Notes: generated from the letters alone by a model not told the origin. A stretch of DNA of 47,534 bases from Muribaculaceae bacterium (GCA_023667285.1 JAMPAK010000001.1:916690-964223), one strand, 5' to 3'. Numbered from the stretch's first letter, positions 1 to 10,084 are shown. Made by a program: numbers and translations.

Positions 1-33
1 ACTGCGAAAGTGGGAAAGTAGATAACCGCCCCT
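1..33 (+). rRNA. rrf: 5S ribosomal RNA, 3' end (partial)
   Basis: The first ~33 bases (ACTGCGAAAGTGGGAAAGTA, then GATAACCGCC) resemble the conserved 3' arm of bacterial 5S rRNA, in which ACTGC...GGGAGAGTAGGT...GCC closes the molecule. It is followed at once by a strong hairpin with a T tract. The rest of the gene, and presumably an rRNA operon, lies to the left of the window. The exact 3' end is uncertain by a few bases. The call rests on remembered consensus. Confidence 0.72.
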
Positions 34-38
34 TCACC

Positions 39-70
39 AAGAGCCGATGCCCAAAGCACCGGCTCTTTTT
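39..70 (+). terminator. Intrinsic terminator of the rRNA operon
   Basis: Perfect 8-bp stem AAGAGCCG (39-46) / CGGCTCTT (60-67) with a 13-nt loop and a T run to position 70. It directly follows the 5S-like sequence. The next ATG is only 12 nt beyond the T run. Confidence 0.85.
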
Positions 71-81
71 AGTATATAACA

Positions 82-924
82 ATGAAAAATGGATTGGTGC
101 TTGAGGGCGGTGCGATGCGCGGCCTGTTTTCAGCCGGAGTCATTGATGTCATGATGGAGAATGATATCCGGTTTGATGGTCTTGTCGGGGTCTCGGCTGG
201 ATCGAGTTTCGGTTGTAATTATAAGTCGAATCAGCCCGGACGTGTGCTGCGATACAATCTAGCTTATTGCAGGGATCCGCGCTATATGGGTTTAAGGTCT
301 CTAATAAAGACAGGAGACCTCGTTGGCGCTGAGTTTGCATATCATATACTTCCACTCGAACTAGACAAATTTGATATTAAGGAGTTTGAGCGCAATCATA
401 TGGATTTTCATCTTGTTTGTACTGACGTGGATACTGGTGAACCTGTTTATTATAAGATGGACAAGGTAGATTATGAATCTTTGGAATGGCTGAGGGCATC
501 TGCGTCAATGCCAGTTGTGACTCGCCCGGTCTGTGTGGATGGACGTCGTCTTCTTGATGGGGGAATCAGTGATTCAATCCCGCTGAAGTATTTTCAGGAG
601 CAGGGATATGAGAGGAATGTGGTTGTGCTCACTCAGCCTCGTGACTACATCAAGAAGCCTGCTCCGGGTTGGCTTTTCAGACTTCTCCTTCCGAAAGCAC
701 CGAAGATTGCAGAGGCGATGGCACGAAGACATGAGATGTACAATGCGCAACTACAGTACGTTGCCCAAGAGGCGGCGGCAGGTTCAATATTTGTAATTGC
801 CCCCGATGAGCCGCTACCCATAGGCCGAGTGGAGATGAATCCCACAAAAATGAAGGAAGTCTATCGTCGCGGCCGAGAGGCCTGCCTAAGCTCGATAGAC
901 TCCATAAAGGAATTTTTAATGTAG
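82..924 (+). CDS. Patatin-like phospholipase family protein
   Basis: A 280-aa cytosolic protein of the patatin-like lipase superfamily, closest in layout to bacterial YjjU-type proteins. Visible hallmarks are the oxyanion-hole glycines GGAMRG (residues 9-14), the nucleophile elbow GVSAG (36-40, Ser38) and the catalytic-dyad aspartate in DGG (159-161). The family hydrolyses acyl esters of phospholipids or other lipids; the substrate here cannot be told. There is no signal peptide or membrane segment. The gene starts 12 nt after the rRNA terminator, leaving little room for a promoter of its own, so transcription may rely on read-through. It converges on the GH3 gene with only 3 bp between stop codons and no hairpin in between. 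Confidence 0.9.
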   Translation: MKNGLVLEGGAMRGLFSAGVIDVMMENDIRFDGLVGVSAGSSFGCNYKSNQPGRVLRYNLAYCRDPRYMGLRSLIKTGDLVGAEFAYHILPLELDKFDIKEFERNHMDFHLVCTDVDTGEPVYYKMDKVDYESLEWLRASASMPVVTRPVCVDGRRLLDGGISDSIPLKYFQEQGYERNVVVLTQPRDYIKKPAPGWLFRLLLPKAPKIAEAMARRHEMYNAQLQYVAQEAAAGSIFVIAPDEPLPIGRVEMNPTKMKEVYRRGREACLSSIDSIKEFLM

Positions 925-927
925 ACT

Positions 928-3132
928 TTACTTGTATCTGAAGGGCATCGTGGCTCGGATGTCGCCCGACGATGAGCCTATGTATGCCTTGAACGAGCCG
1001 GGTTCAGCCTTCCATGAATGGCTCTTGTCGTCAAAGAATTTCAGATCTTTTGGAGTGATTGTGAAAGTCACCACTGCGGTCTCCCCGGGTTTAAGAGATA
1101 TTTTCCTGAAGCCTTTAAGTTCCTTGAGCGGACGCAACACTGATGCCTTGTCATCGCCAATATAAAGTTGGACGGTCTCCATTCCTTCTACTTTCCCAGT
1201 GTTTGTGACAGGGACAGTCAAAGTTATTGTGCCGTCCTCTGTGATCTCCTTTGAGTCAATGGAGGGATTGGAGTATTCAAACGACGTGTAGCTGAGGCCG
1301 TGTCCAAATGGGAAGAGAGGAGCAATTTTCTTGGTGTCATGCCAGCGATAACCCACGAGGATATCCTCTAAATACTCCTCTCGGGGCTGCCCTGAAGTCT
1401 CCTCAATGCCGGGATAGGCAATCTCGCCGAAACTGTGGGCTCCGTTGTCAGAGAGTTTAACGGGGAAAGTAAAGGGGAGTTTGCCTGAAGGATTCACCGC
1501 ACCGGTGAGGACGTCGGCCATCGATGGGCCTATCATCGTCCCCAGATACCAGCTCTGCACTACCGCAGGCACCTTGGAGAGCCATGGCATCGCATAGGCA
1601 TTGCCAGTGATATTTGCGACAACAAGATTGGGGTTAGCCTCAGCCAGCTGCTCAATCAACAGGTCCTGGCTCCATGGGAGATTATATTCACGCCGGTCTG
1701 ATGCCTCGCAGTCCTGATAAGCATTCTTGTTGAGTCCACCTATATATATGACGGCGTCATAGTCGGGAGCCATCATTACGGCCTCAGCTCTCAAGGCTGC
1801 CTGCTCAGCCTCAGGAATTGTGTCCTCATGACTATACATGGCTCGGCCTGACTTGTAGCCCGGAGTATAATCGACAACCTCAAATCTCTTTTTCAGAGCC
1901 TCGAGTGGTGAGAACATGTCCTTGACTTTCAGTTCCGACGAACCTCCACCCTTATTGAGCATTCTGGTGGCGTTCTCACCCACGACAAGGACTCTCTTAA
2001 CTTTTGCCGGGTCGAGTGGCAGTATGCCGTCGTTTTTCATTAGCACAATCGATTCATCTCCTATCTCCTTAGCGGCGGCATAATGCTCGTCGGAAGCAAG
2101 GGAGCCAAAAGGCTTATCAGTGTTCATGGCTGTCCTGAATATCAGTCTGAGCACATTGGCAGCCTTTGCGTTGACAGTAGAGTCGGGCAGTTCGCCAGCC
2201 TTCAGAGCCTTGAGATAGGGCTGTGCAAGATAGTAGTCCTGAAAACCGAAATCCTTGCTCTGTGTGGTCAATCCGTTTGTGTAGGAGCCCATCTCCAGGT
2301 CGAGGCCATAGAGAGCAGCCTCGCGGGTGTCGTGACAACCGCCCCAGTCAGTGATGACAACACCGTCGAATCCCCATTCGTCGCGCAGGATGTCGCAGAG
2401 AAGACGCTTATTGTGACAGGCGTGTGAGCCGTCATATTTATTGTATGACCCCATGATTGACCATGAGCCGCCATCCCTCACGGCCTTCTCGAAAGCAGGC
2501 AGATATATCTCATAGAGAGCTCGGTCAGAGATTTTGACATCGACATTGCCACGCCATTTCTCCTGGTTGTTCAGAGCGTAATGCTTCACACAAGCAGCCA
2601 CGCCATTTTTCTGCAGTTCCTTAATGTAAGGCACCACCATCTCTCCCGCCAGGTAGGGATCCTCGCCCATATACTCGAAATTGCGTCCATTCAGGGGGGT
2701 GCGATATATGTTGACGCCCGGCCCAAGCATGACATTCTTGCCTCTATACAGAGCCTCCTCGCCAAGATTCTTGCCATAGACACCTGAGAGGGCGGGGTTC
2801 CATGTAGCAGCGAGGGCGGTCAGTGCCGGGAAGGCAGTGCATGAGTCGCTGGTCCATTTAGCATACCCCCAGTCATTCCAGTTTATCTCAGCGCGGACAC
2901 CGTGAGGGCCATCGCTCATCCAGAGCTCAGGGATGCCGAGTCTCGGCACGCCGGCTGATGAGAACTTCCCCTGGGCATGCAGGAGAGCCACTTTCTCTTC
3001 AAGTGTCATGCGCGACAGCGCATCGTCGACACGCTTTTCTATCGGCGCAGAAGAATCGAGATATATCGGAGTCTCGGCCATGACGGCGACAGCCGTCAGC
3101 GCTAAGGCAGCGATGGTAAGGATAGATTTCAT
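928..3132 (-). CDS. Secreted glycoside hydrolase family 3 (beta-glucosidase/beta-xylosidase type)
   Basis: A 734-aa GH3 enzyme with an N-terminal signal peptide (about residues 1-19, cut near VMA-ET) and no lipobox, so probably periplasmic. Order of parts: GH3 N-terminal (beta/alpha)8 domain (about 35-330) with KH at 183-184 and the nucleophile Asp262 in ITDW; GH3 C-terminal alpha/beta sandwich (about 360-590); fibronectin type III-like domain (about 640-715). Known relatives remove beta-linked glucose or xylose from the non-reducing ends of oligosaccharides; the exact sugar cannot be read from sequence. It is a lone gene, without SusC/D neighbours, divergent from groESL. A TACCTTTG -7 box lies at 3164-3171 on this strand. 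Confidence 0.92.
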   Translation of the reverse strand: MKSILTIAALALTAVAVMAETPIYLDSSAPIEKRVDDALSRMTLEEKVALLHAQGKFSSAGVPRLGIPELWMSDGPHGVRAEINWNDWGYAKWTSDSCTAFPALTALAATWNPALSGVYGKNLGEEALYRGKNVMLGPGVNIYRTPLNGRNFEYMGEDPYLAGEMVVPYIKELQKNGVAACVKHYALNNQEKWRGNVDVKISDRALYEIYLPAFEKAVRDGGSWSIMGSYNKYDGSHACHNKRLLCDILRDEWGFDGVVITDWGGCHDTREAALYGLDLEMGSYTNGLTTQSKDFGFQDYYLAQPYLKALKAGELPDSTVNAKAANVLRLIFRTAMNTDKPFGSLASDEHYAAAKEIGDESIVLMKNDGILPLDPAKVKRVLVVGENATRMLNKGGGSSELKVKDMFSPLEALKKRFEVVDYTPGYKSGRAMYSHEDTIPEAEQAALRAEAVMMAPDYDAVIYIGGLNKNAYQDCEASDRREYNLPWSQDLLIEQLAEANPNLVVANITGNAYAMPWLSKVPAVVQSWYLGTMIGPSMADVLTGAVNPSGKLPFTFPVKLSDNGAHSFGEIAYPGIEETSGQPREEYLEDILVGYRWHDTKKIAPLFPFGHGLSYTSFEYSNPSIDSKEITEDGTITLTVPVTNTGKVEGMETVQLYIGDDKASVLRPLKELKGFRKISLKPGETAVVTFTITPKDLKFFDDKSHSWKAEPGSFKAYIGSSSGDIRATMPFRYK

Positions 3133-3163
3133 GGTGATTAGTCAAGGGTTTGTTTATGATTCA

Positions 3164-3171
3164 CAAAGGTA
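3164..3171 (-). promoter_or_regulatory. Bacteroidetes -7 promoter element of the GH3 gene
   Basis: On the minus strand the sequence reads TACCTTTG, matching TAnnTTTG. It ends about 32 nt before the start codon. No clear TTTG is seen at the -33 position. Confidence 0.55.
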
Positions 3172-3277
3172 ACGAAAAATCATAAGAAAACGCCTATATG
3201 CATAGGAATTTTGAACTAAAGACCGGGTAAGGTTGTTATAGGAATGATACATGAATATTGATGCCATACCGTCAAAA

Positions 3278-3295
3278 TGTCAGTCCTGACTGACA
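3278..3295. promoter_or_regulatory. Perfect inverted repeat upstream of the groES promoter
   Basis: TGTCAGT (3278-3284), spacer CCTG, ACTGACA (3289-3295): a perfect 7-bp palindrome centred about 22 bp upstream of the -24 GG of the sigma-54-like promoter. It is a candidate binding site for a regulator of the chaperonin operon. TGTCAG also occurs upstream of the similar htpG promoter (42246-42251, minus strand). Confidence 0.55.
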
Positions 3296-3305
3296 GCCGT
3301 AATCT

Positions 3306-3323
3306 TTGGCACGGTTTATGCCA
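3306..3323 (+). promoter_or_regulatory. Sigma-54-type promoter of groESL
   Basis: TTGGCACGGTTTATGCCA has GG at 3308-3309 and GC at 3320-3321 with exactly 10 bases between, matching the TGGCAC-N5-TTGC layout of RpoN promoters with one mismatch (ATGC). The predicted start is near 3333, giving a leader of about 39 nt. No better TAnnTTTG box is visible between 3172 and 3371. Confidence 0.6.
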
Positions 3324-3371
3324 CCTTGAAAAGCAGATAATCAAACATATCAATCAAAATATACATAGACT

Positions 3372-3647
3372 ATGAATATCAAGCCATTAGCAGACCGCGT
3401 TCTTATCAGCCCCACACCGGCTGAGGAGGTCACAGCAGCAGGTATCATCATCCCCGATTCAGCAAAAGAGAAACCCCTCAAAGGTGAGGTGATTGCGGTT
3501 GGCCCCGGCACAAAGGACGAGGAAATGACCGTAAAGGCAGGCGACGAGGTGCTCTTCGGCAAGTATGCCGGCACTGAGGTAGAACTTCAGGGAACCAAGT
3601 ATCTCATCATGCGCCAGAGCGACATTCTCGGCATCATTGAGAAATAA
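3372..3647 (+). CDS. groES: Co-chaperonin GroES
   Basis: A 91-aa Cpn10 of normal length. It contains the N-terminal PLADRVLI strand, the mobile loop region (about 16-33, ending in GIIIPDSA), the [10 protein letters not shown] turn and the C-terminal strand of the beta barrel. It forms the heptameric lid of the GroEL folding chamber in the cytosol. It is the first gene of a groES-groEL operon, 45 bp before groEL. Upstream lie a sigma-54-type promoter (3306-3323) and an inverted repeat (3278-3295). I see no CIRCE element. Confidence 0.98.
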   Translation: MNIKPLADRVLISPTPAEEVTAAGIIIPDSAKEKPLKGEVIAVGPGTKDEEMTVKAGDEVLFGKYAGTEVELQGTKYLIMRQSDILGIIEK

Positions 3648-3677
3648 GCAGTTCAAAGTTTTTCCAACAAGCATTAA

Positions 3678-5330
<1,653 letters not shown>

Positions 5331-5370
5331 AAATCCGCAATAGGAATCATCCTCAAGGCATAAATTTGAT

Positions 5371-5418
5371 GGGGGTGCCTCTAGGCCAGAAATGGTTTTT
5401 AGAGGCACCCTCTTTCTA
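5371..5418 (+). terminator. Terminator after groEL
   Basis: Perfect 11-bp stem GGGTGCCTCTA (5373-5383) / TAGAGGCACCC (5400-5410), 16-nt loop, followed by the pyrimidine-rich TCTTTCTA. The U tract is interrupted but the stem is strong. Confidence 0.8.
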
Positions 5419-5426
5419 TATTCAGT

Positions 5427-5461
5427 AAGTTTGATGTGAATAAAAAGTTTGATGTGAATAA
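5427..5461 (+). repeat. Tandem 17-bp direct repeat upstream of the 5517 gene
   Basis: AAGTTTGATGTGAATAA occurs exactly twice, at 5427-5443 and 5445-5461 (18-bp period, one extra A between). It lies just upstream of the TAATTTTG box at 5484-5491. It may be a regulatory site or a chance slippage duplication. Confidence 0.8.
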
Positions 5462-5483
5462 TCGGAATCATAGATTTATTTAC

Positions 5484-5491
5484 TAATTTTG
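5484..5491 (+). promoter_or_regulatory. -7 promoter element for the 5517 gene
   Basis: TAATTTTG matches TAnnTTTG and ends 25 nt before the start codon. No TTTG is seen at the -33 distance. Confidence 0.55.
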
Positions 5492-5516
5492 CTGTTGTAA
5501 TTAAATAATTAGTCAT

Positions 5517-6335
5517 ATGAGAACGGCATTAGTCATATTGCTCGCAGTTATATCGCTGTCTGTCAGTGGTAAGACCCTTTATGAGATGCTCCGTGACAAG
5601 GGATGCTATGGCAAAGTAGTCTACTGCACAAATAACTACAGTGTCCTCACGCAGGAGCAGATAGAGAAACTCAACCATATGCTGGTGAAAGATTTTGAAA
5701 TGGGTGCCGACACTGTCAAAGTGACGCTCAGGGGACGGTCAGCACTCGAACTTCAGCACGAATTGGTGCCCTCTTACAGGGCCGACCTCTGGGTGGGTGA
5801 GAATAGATGCCGATACACATGTGACGAGATACCCTCATTCATGCCGAAGACTTCGCAATACATGCTCTCAGACTCCTGCTTCTATCTCACCTTCGACCTT
5901 GCTCCCCGCTTTCAGATCTCCGGGGAGAGGGTATGGCTCTCTATGTTCATGGCGCTCGACTCTGTCCCCGAGCGCGGTGATGTCTATGATCTTGTCGCTG
6001 TGCATGATGTCGTCGGCGACTCAACCATCGTCGGGTGGAACAGGGGGATGGGAGATGTCTCGGCTCTACAGTTAATGATGATGCCTGATAAATCATCGAG
6101 AAATTATCGCGACCTCATCCCTCTGAAGGGCGGCAAAGTGAAGATTATGCAATTCAAGATAAACAAGTCCGGACTCGCATCCATCAAAATGAGACTCACG
6201 CTTGAGGCCGTCATTAAGCCTGGCAAAGATATTATGAAGGTTAGAGGTGACATAAACCTGATGCAAATTCAAAAGACCGAACTTCAGCCCTGCTTCTTTG
6301 AGACTGATTTCGCCTGGGGCAATAATCAGAAGTAA
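5517..6335 (+). CDS. Secreted protein of unknown function
   Basis: A 272-aa protein that I cannot assign to a family. Residues 1-18 look like a signal peptide (a hydrophobic run ending SVSG-KT) without a lipobox, so it is probably periplasmic or released. The mature part has scattered cysteines (including DKGCYGKVVYC), no membrane segment, and alternating hydrophobic stretches suggesting beta structure. It has its own -7 box and a 17-bp direct repeat upstream. Downstream is dsbD, a periplasmic thiol-redox gene, separated by about 100 bp that holds a separate promoter. The ORF is supported by a signal peptide, normal codon use and a well-placed promoter. Confidence 0.8.
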   Translation: MRTALVILLAVISLSVSGKTLYEMLRDKGCYGKVVYCTNNYSVLTQEQIEKLNHMLVKDFEMGADTVKVTLRGRSALELQHELVPSYRADLWVGENRCRYTCDEIPSFMPKTSQYMLSDSCFYLTFDLAPRFQISGERVWLSMFMALDSVPERGDVYDLVAVHDVVGDSTIVGWNRGMGDVSALQLMMMPDKSSRNYRDLIPLKGGKVKIMQFKINKSGLASIKMRLTLEAVIKPGKDIMKVRGDINLMQIQKTELQPCFFETDFAWGNNQK

Positions 6336-6413
6336 GAAGAGAGGCAGCGGGATAGAAGTGAGAATGAACGCCGATTTTCAGCTCTTTTAACATAAAGTCA
6401 GCGTCAGAATTGG

Positions 6414-6421
6414 TAATTTTG
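6414..6421 (+). promoter_or_regulatory. -7 promoter element of dsbD
   Basis: TAATTTTG matches TAnnTTTG. An in-frame ATG at 6423 lies 1 nt past the box, at or before the likely transcription start, so it is unlikely to be used. The ATG at 6441 fits as the real start. Confidence 0.55.
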
Positions 6422-6440
6422 CATGAAATTACCAAGAATT

Positions 6441-8456
6441 ATGACAAAACGACTCATATCAGCCCTACTCATCATGCTGTCGGCCATGTTAAACGCATCA
6501 GCCCAGATGATGGAGCCTGTCAAATGGACCGGCGATTTGAAAATGACCGGCGATGACAAGGGAGAGATAATTCTCAACGCCACTATCGAGCCGGGATGGC
6601 ATCTTTATTCATGGGATTTCCCGTCAGGTGAAGGCCCGCAGCCCCTTGAGATAACCTATACACTAAAAGGCGCGAGACTCGACGGCGGTAAAATCCCATC
6701 CTCACCGGCTCACAAGGAGATGGATGAGATCTTTGAGATGGAACTGTCGTGGTGGACTTCACAGGTGAGCATCCGCCAGGGATTCATAGCCACTGAGGCA
6801 GATTTCTCAGTCGATGTCAACATACGCTATGGTGCATGCAATGACCAAAACTGCATACCACCCTCCAAGGAGGTATTCACATTCGGCGGAAAAGCCAAGA
6901 TTGTCAGCACCCCTAAGGATGAGAAGGCTGAGACACCTGTCGAAAAGCCTGTCACTGAAGCCATTACCGTCAATATTGACTCCCTGGCCGCAGATTCTGA
7001 CACCGCGGTAGAACGAGTCACCCCCATCGCTCCGCCCGATGAGATAGACCTCTGGGCGCCGGTCAGTTTCACTGATGCCGACAGCAATAGCGAGATAGCC
7101 GGACAGTCTCTTTTCTACATTTTCCTCACCTGCTTCCTAGGCGGGCTTGTGGCGCTCTTCACCCCGTGTGTGTGGCCCATGATACCCATGACCGTGAGCT
7201 TCTTCCTGAAGAAAGGTAAGGACAGGTCTAAATCCATCATGGACGCATGCATCTATGGAGTCTCCATAATAGTCATATATGTGGCCCTTGGCCTCATCAT
7301 CACCGGCATCTTCGGAGCAAGCTCACTGAATGCGCTCTCCACATCGGCCGTGTGCAACATAATCTTCTTTCTTCTGCTGGTGGTCTTTGCCATATCCTTC
7401 TTCGGAGCATTTGAGATAAAGCTCCCGGCCTCCTGGGCCAACCGGATGGACGCCACAGCCGAGCGCACCACCGGACTTCTCTCCATCTTCTTCATGGCCT
7501 TCACCCTCACCCTGGTCTCCTTCTCATGCACAGGCCCCATCATAGGCACCCTCCTCGTCGAGGCAGCCACCATGGGCAATGTCTGGGGACCAGCCATCGG
7601 AATGCTGGGGTTCTCCACTGCGCTCGCACTCCCATTCATGCTCTTCGCTATGTTTCCCACCATGCTCCAGAGCGCCCCACGTTCCGGAGGCTGGATGAAC
7701 ACGCTCAAGGTTGTTCTTGGATTCATCGAATTGGCGCTCTCGCTCAAATTCCTCTCTGTTGCCGACCTGGCATATGGGTGGCATATACTTGACCGCGAGA
7801 TATTCCTGGCGCTCTGGATAGCCATCTTCCTGCTTCTGGGCCTCTACCTCTTGGGGCAGTTCAACTTTTCGCACTATGGCGAGCGTGAGCAGTCGATAGG
7901 GGTGACCCGCTTCTTCCTTGCGCTCATAACACTGTCGTTCACGGTCTATCTGATTCCCGGTCTTTGGGGTGCACCGCTCAAGGGGGTCAGTGCCTTTGTG
8001 CCTCCTCTCTGGACTCAGGATTTCAATCTATATGGCAACACCTTCCATGAGTATGACGACTTTGAGGAAGGGATGAAGGCCGGAAGGGCCGAGGGGAAAC
8101 CTGTGCTCATCGACTTCTCAGGCCACGGCTGTGTCAACTGCCGCAAGATGGAGGGTGCAGTCTTGGACGATGAGGGGGTCAAGACCATGATTACTGACAA
8201 CTTTGTGGTCATCAAGCTTATGGTTGACGAGAAGAAACCCCTCCCGACACCTATGGTAGTGGAGGAGAACGGACGCAAGGTGACACTCGACACCTATGGC
8301 GACAAGTGGAGCTACCTGCAGCGGTCCAAGTTTAATGCCAACGCTCAGCCCTACTACGTCATCCTCAACGACCGTGGAGAACTCCTCTCCGGACCCTTCT
8401 CATATGATGAGAATATTCCCCGATTCACTGATTTTCTAGAGAAAGGATTGAAATAG
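6441..8456 (+). CDS. dsbD: Thiol:disulfide interchange protein DsbD
   Basis: About 671 aa when started at the ATG at 6441, which directly precedes a good signal peptide (TKRLISALLIMLSAMLNASA). It moves electrons from cytosolic thioredoxin across the inner membrane to periplasmic partners. Three parts are visible: an N-terminal periplasmic alpha domain with Cys133 and Cys138 (GACNDQNC); a membrane beta domain of about eight helices with Cys243 (TPCVWPM) and Cys363 (SFSCTGP); and a C-terminal thioredoxin-like gamma domain with the CVNC pair (564-567). All six expected cysteines are present, so it should be active. The next gene starts 2 bp after the stop. An upstream ATG at 6423 is in frame but collides with the promoter. 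Confidence 0.95.
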   Translation: MTKRLISALLIMLSAMLNASAQMMEPVKWTGDLKMTGDDKGEIILNATIEPGWHLYSWDFPSGEGPQPLEITYTLKGARLDGGKIPSSPAHKEMDEIFEMELSWWTSQVSIRQGFIATEADFSVDVNIRYGACNDQNCIPPSKEVFTFGGKAKIVSTPKDEKAETPVEKPVTEAITVNIDSLAADSDTAVERVTPIAPPDEIDLWAPVSFTDADSNSEIAGQSLFYIFLTCFLGGLVALFTPCVWPMIPMTVSFFLKKGKDRSKSIMDACIYGVSIIVIYVALGLIITGIFGASSLNALSTSAVCNIIFFLLLVVFAISFFGAFEIKLPASWANRMDATAERTTGLLSIFFMAFTLTLVSFSCTGPIIGTLLVEAATMGNVWGPAIGMLGFSTALALPFMLFAMFPTMLQSAPRSGGWMNTLKVVLGFIELALSLKFLSVADLAYGWHILDREIFLALWIAIFLLLGLYLLGQFNFSHYGEREQSIGVTRFFLALITLSFTVYLIPGLWGAPLKGVSAFVPPLWTQDFNLYGNTFHEYDDFEEGMKAGRAEGKPVLIDFSGHGCVNCRKMEGAVLDDEGVKTMITDNFVVIKLMVDEKKPLPTPMVVEENGRKVTLDTYGDKWSYLQRSKFNANAQPYYVILNDRGELLSGPFSYDENIPRFTDFLEKGLK

Positions 8457-8458
8457 TC

Positions 8459-9016
8459 ATGTCAAAAGCATCTGTCCGTAAAGCCATAGCCCAATTCAGC
8501 GCGCCACAGTTGCGCGACGTGATCCTTGACCTCTATTCACGCTCCAAGGAGGCCAAGGAGCTGCTCGACTTCTTTGCGGAGCCTGAGATAGACAAAAAAG
8601 AGGAAGAATATATCGACCTTGTCCTCAAGGAGGCAAACCGCAGGCGCCACGGCCTTCCCGCCATGCGCCTCCGCGAGATACGCTCCATCATCAAGAAATT
8701 CACCCGTCTTGAGCCGGGCGATGAGGCCGTGGGCGACTTCATGGCCCGGTGTTTCCTGGTGATGTGCCAGTATGCCCAGATTCATTATGTTGAGGAAAAT
8801 CAGGTAGAGCAGATCGGCAAACTCTTTGAGGATACACTCAAGTTTCTTGAAAAACATCGGATGGCCGAAGAGTATATGGCGAGATTTGAGAAAGCCATCG
8901 ACAATATTCCACACGAATCAGGCTATCGATATCCCTATCTCGTCCTCAATAGAATGTTGAGCGATTTCGTCAACAGAGAAAACAGAGTGGCCGATGATGA
9001 ATTTTTGGCAAATTGA
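8459..9016 (+). CDS. Small helical cytosolic protein, DUF6155-like
   Basis: A 185-aa protein with no signal peptide or membrane segment, rich in charged helices. Its start (SKASVRKAIAQFSAPQLRDV, then ILDLYSRSKEAKELLDFF) resembles the DUF6155 family of uncharacterised Bacteroidetes proteins; this comes from memory, not a search. It begins 2 bp after the dsbD stop and is surely cotranscribed with it. No catalytic motif is visible and no function can be given. Confidence 0.8.
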   Translation: MSKASVRKAIAQFSAPQLRDVILDLYSRSKEAKELLDFFAEPEIDKKEEEYIDLVLKEANRRRHGLPAMRLREIRSIIKKFTRLEPGDEAVGDFMARCFLVMCQYAQIHYVEENQVEQIGKLFEDTLKFLEKHRMAEEYMARFEKAIDNIPHESGYRYPYLVLNRMLSDFVNRENRVADDEFLAN

Positions 9017-9039
9017 GGTGTATTTAGTCTGATTTTTCG

Positions 9040-9047
9040 TAATTTTG
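9040..9047 (+). promoter_or_regulatory. -7 promoter element of prs
   Basis: TAATTTTG matches TAnnTTTG. The start of transcription would be near 9052, leaving a leader of about 73 nt, unusually G+C-rich, before the prs ATG at 9126. This argues against the longer ORF that begins at TTG 9045 inside the box. Confidence 0.55.
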
Positions 9048-9125
9048 CAATGGTTTTGTGAGCGCGGCCTCCGCCACGGCGTGTGTTGCCCGTCACGGAT
9101 CACACCAATCACTTCACATAAACTT

Positions 9126-10070
9126 ATGATTGACACCCTGCCACCAATCAAAATTTTTGCCGGCACACGCTCGACCTACATGGCTGAGGAGATATGCCGT
9201 GAACTGGGCTGCGAACTCGGCAAAATGAACATCCAGTACTTTGCCGACGGCGAGTTTGAAGTATCCTTCGAGGAGTCCATCCGCGGATGCGAGGTCTACC
9301 TTGTTCAGTCGACATTCCCTAACTCTGACAATCTCATGGAACTGTTGTTGATGATAGACGCTGCAAAGCGCGCCTCGGCAGCATCCATAGTCGCCGTCAT
9401 GCCCTACTTCGGGTGGGCACGTCAGGACCGTAAGGACAAGCCTCGTGTGTCCATCGCTGCCAAGCTTGTGGCCAACCTCCTCACAACGGCCGGAGTTGAC
9501 CGCATCATTGCCATGGACCTCCATGCCGACCAGATCCAAGGATTCTTCGACATCCCCGTCGATCACCTCTATGCCTCATCGGTGTTCATCCCCTACATCC
9601 AGAGCCTGGGCCTCAAGGACCTCGTCATCGCATCGCCCGACGTCGGTGGCGCCAAGCGAGCCAACAGTTACTCTAAATACCTCAACGTCCCCCTTGTGCT
9701 GTGTCACAAGCAGCGCGCCAAGGCAAACGTCGTGGCAAACATGACAGTCATCGGCGATGTCAAGGACAAGGATGTGATCCTTATCGACGACATGGTCGAC
9801 ACAGCAGGCACCATCACCAAGGCTGCCGACCTCATGAAGGCCAATGGTGCCCGCTCAGTGAGAGCCCTCTGCTCACACGCCATCATGAGCGACCCCGCCT
9901 CAGAGCGCGTGGACAACTCGGCCCTCGAGGAGATGATGTTCACCAACTCAATCCCCTTCCAGAAAAACTGTAAGAAGGCTACAATCCTGTCTGTGGCCCG
10001 TCTGTTTGCCGACACCATCCGCCGTGTCCACACCCACGAGTCAATCTCATCACAATACCTTATAAAATAA
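9126..10070 (+). CDS. prs: Ribose-phosphate pyrophosphokinase
   Basis: A 314-aa class I PRPP synthetase, the usual length, when started at the ATG at 9126 (MIDTLPPIKIFAGTRSTYMA). It makes 5-phosphoribosyl-1-diphosphate from ribose 5-phosphate and ATP for nucleotide, His and Trp synthesis. Visible motifs are the ATP-loop segment FADGEFEV, the catalytic-loop region WARQDRKDKPR, and the PRPP-binding loop VILIDDMVDTAGT near the C terminus. The ORF could extend to a TTG at 9045, but that lies inside the promoter. A stem-loop (10085-10117) separates it from the next gene. Confidence 0.97.
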   Translation: MIDTLPPIKIFAGTRSTYMAEEICRELGCELGKMNIQYFADGEFEVSFEESIRGCEVYLVQSTFPNSDNLMELLLMIDAAKRASAASIVAVMPYFGWARQDRKDKPRVSIAAKLVANLLTTAGVDRIIAMDLHADQIQGFFDIPVDHLYASSVFIPYIQSLGLKDLVIASPDVGGAKRANSYSKYLNVPLVLCHKQRAKANVVANMTVIGDVKDKDVILIDDMVDTAGTITKAADLMKANGARSVRALCSHAIMSDPASERVDNSALEEMMFTNSIPFQKNCKKATILSVARLFADTIRRVHTHESISSQYLIK

Positions 10071-10084
10071 AAAGGAACTTCGAC

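Noticed and set aside
6423-6440. Upstream ATG that would extend DsbD by six residues
   Set aside because: It lies 1 nt after the TAATTTTG box, so it would not be on the transcript, and the signal peptide fits better from 6441.
9045-9125. N-terminal extension of Prs from a TTG
   Set aside because: It starts inside the promoter box and adds 27 residues with no similarity to the family; 9126 gives the usual length.
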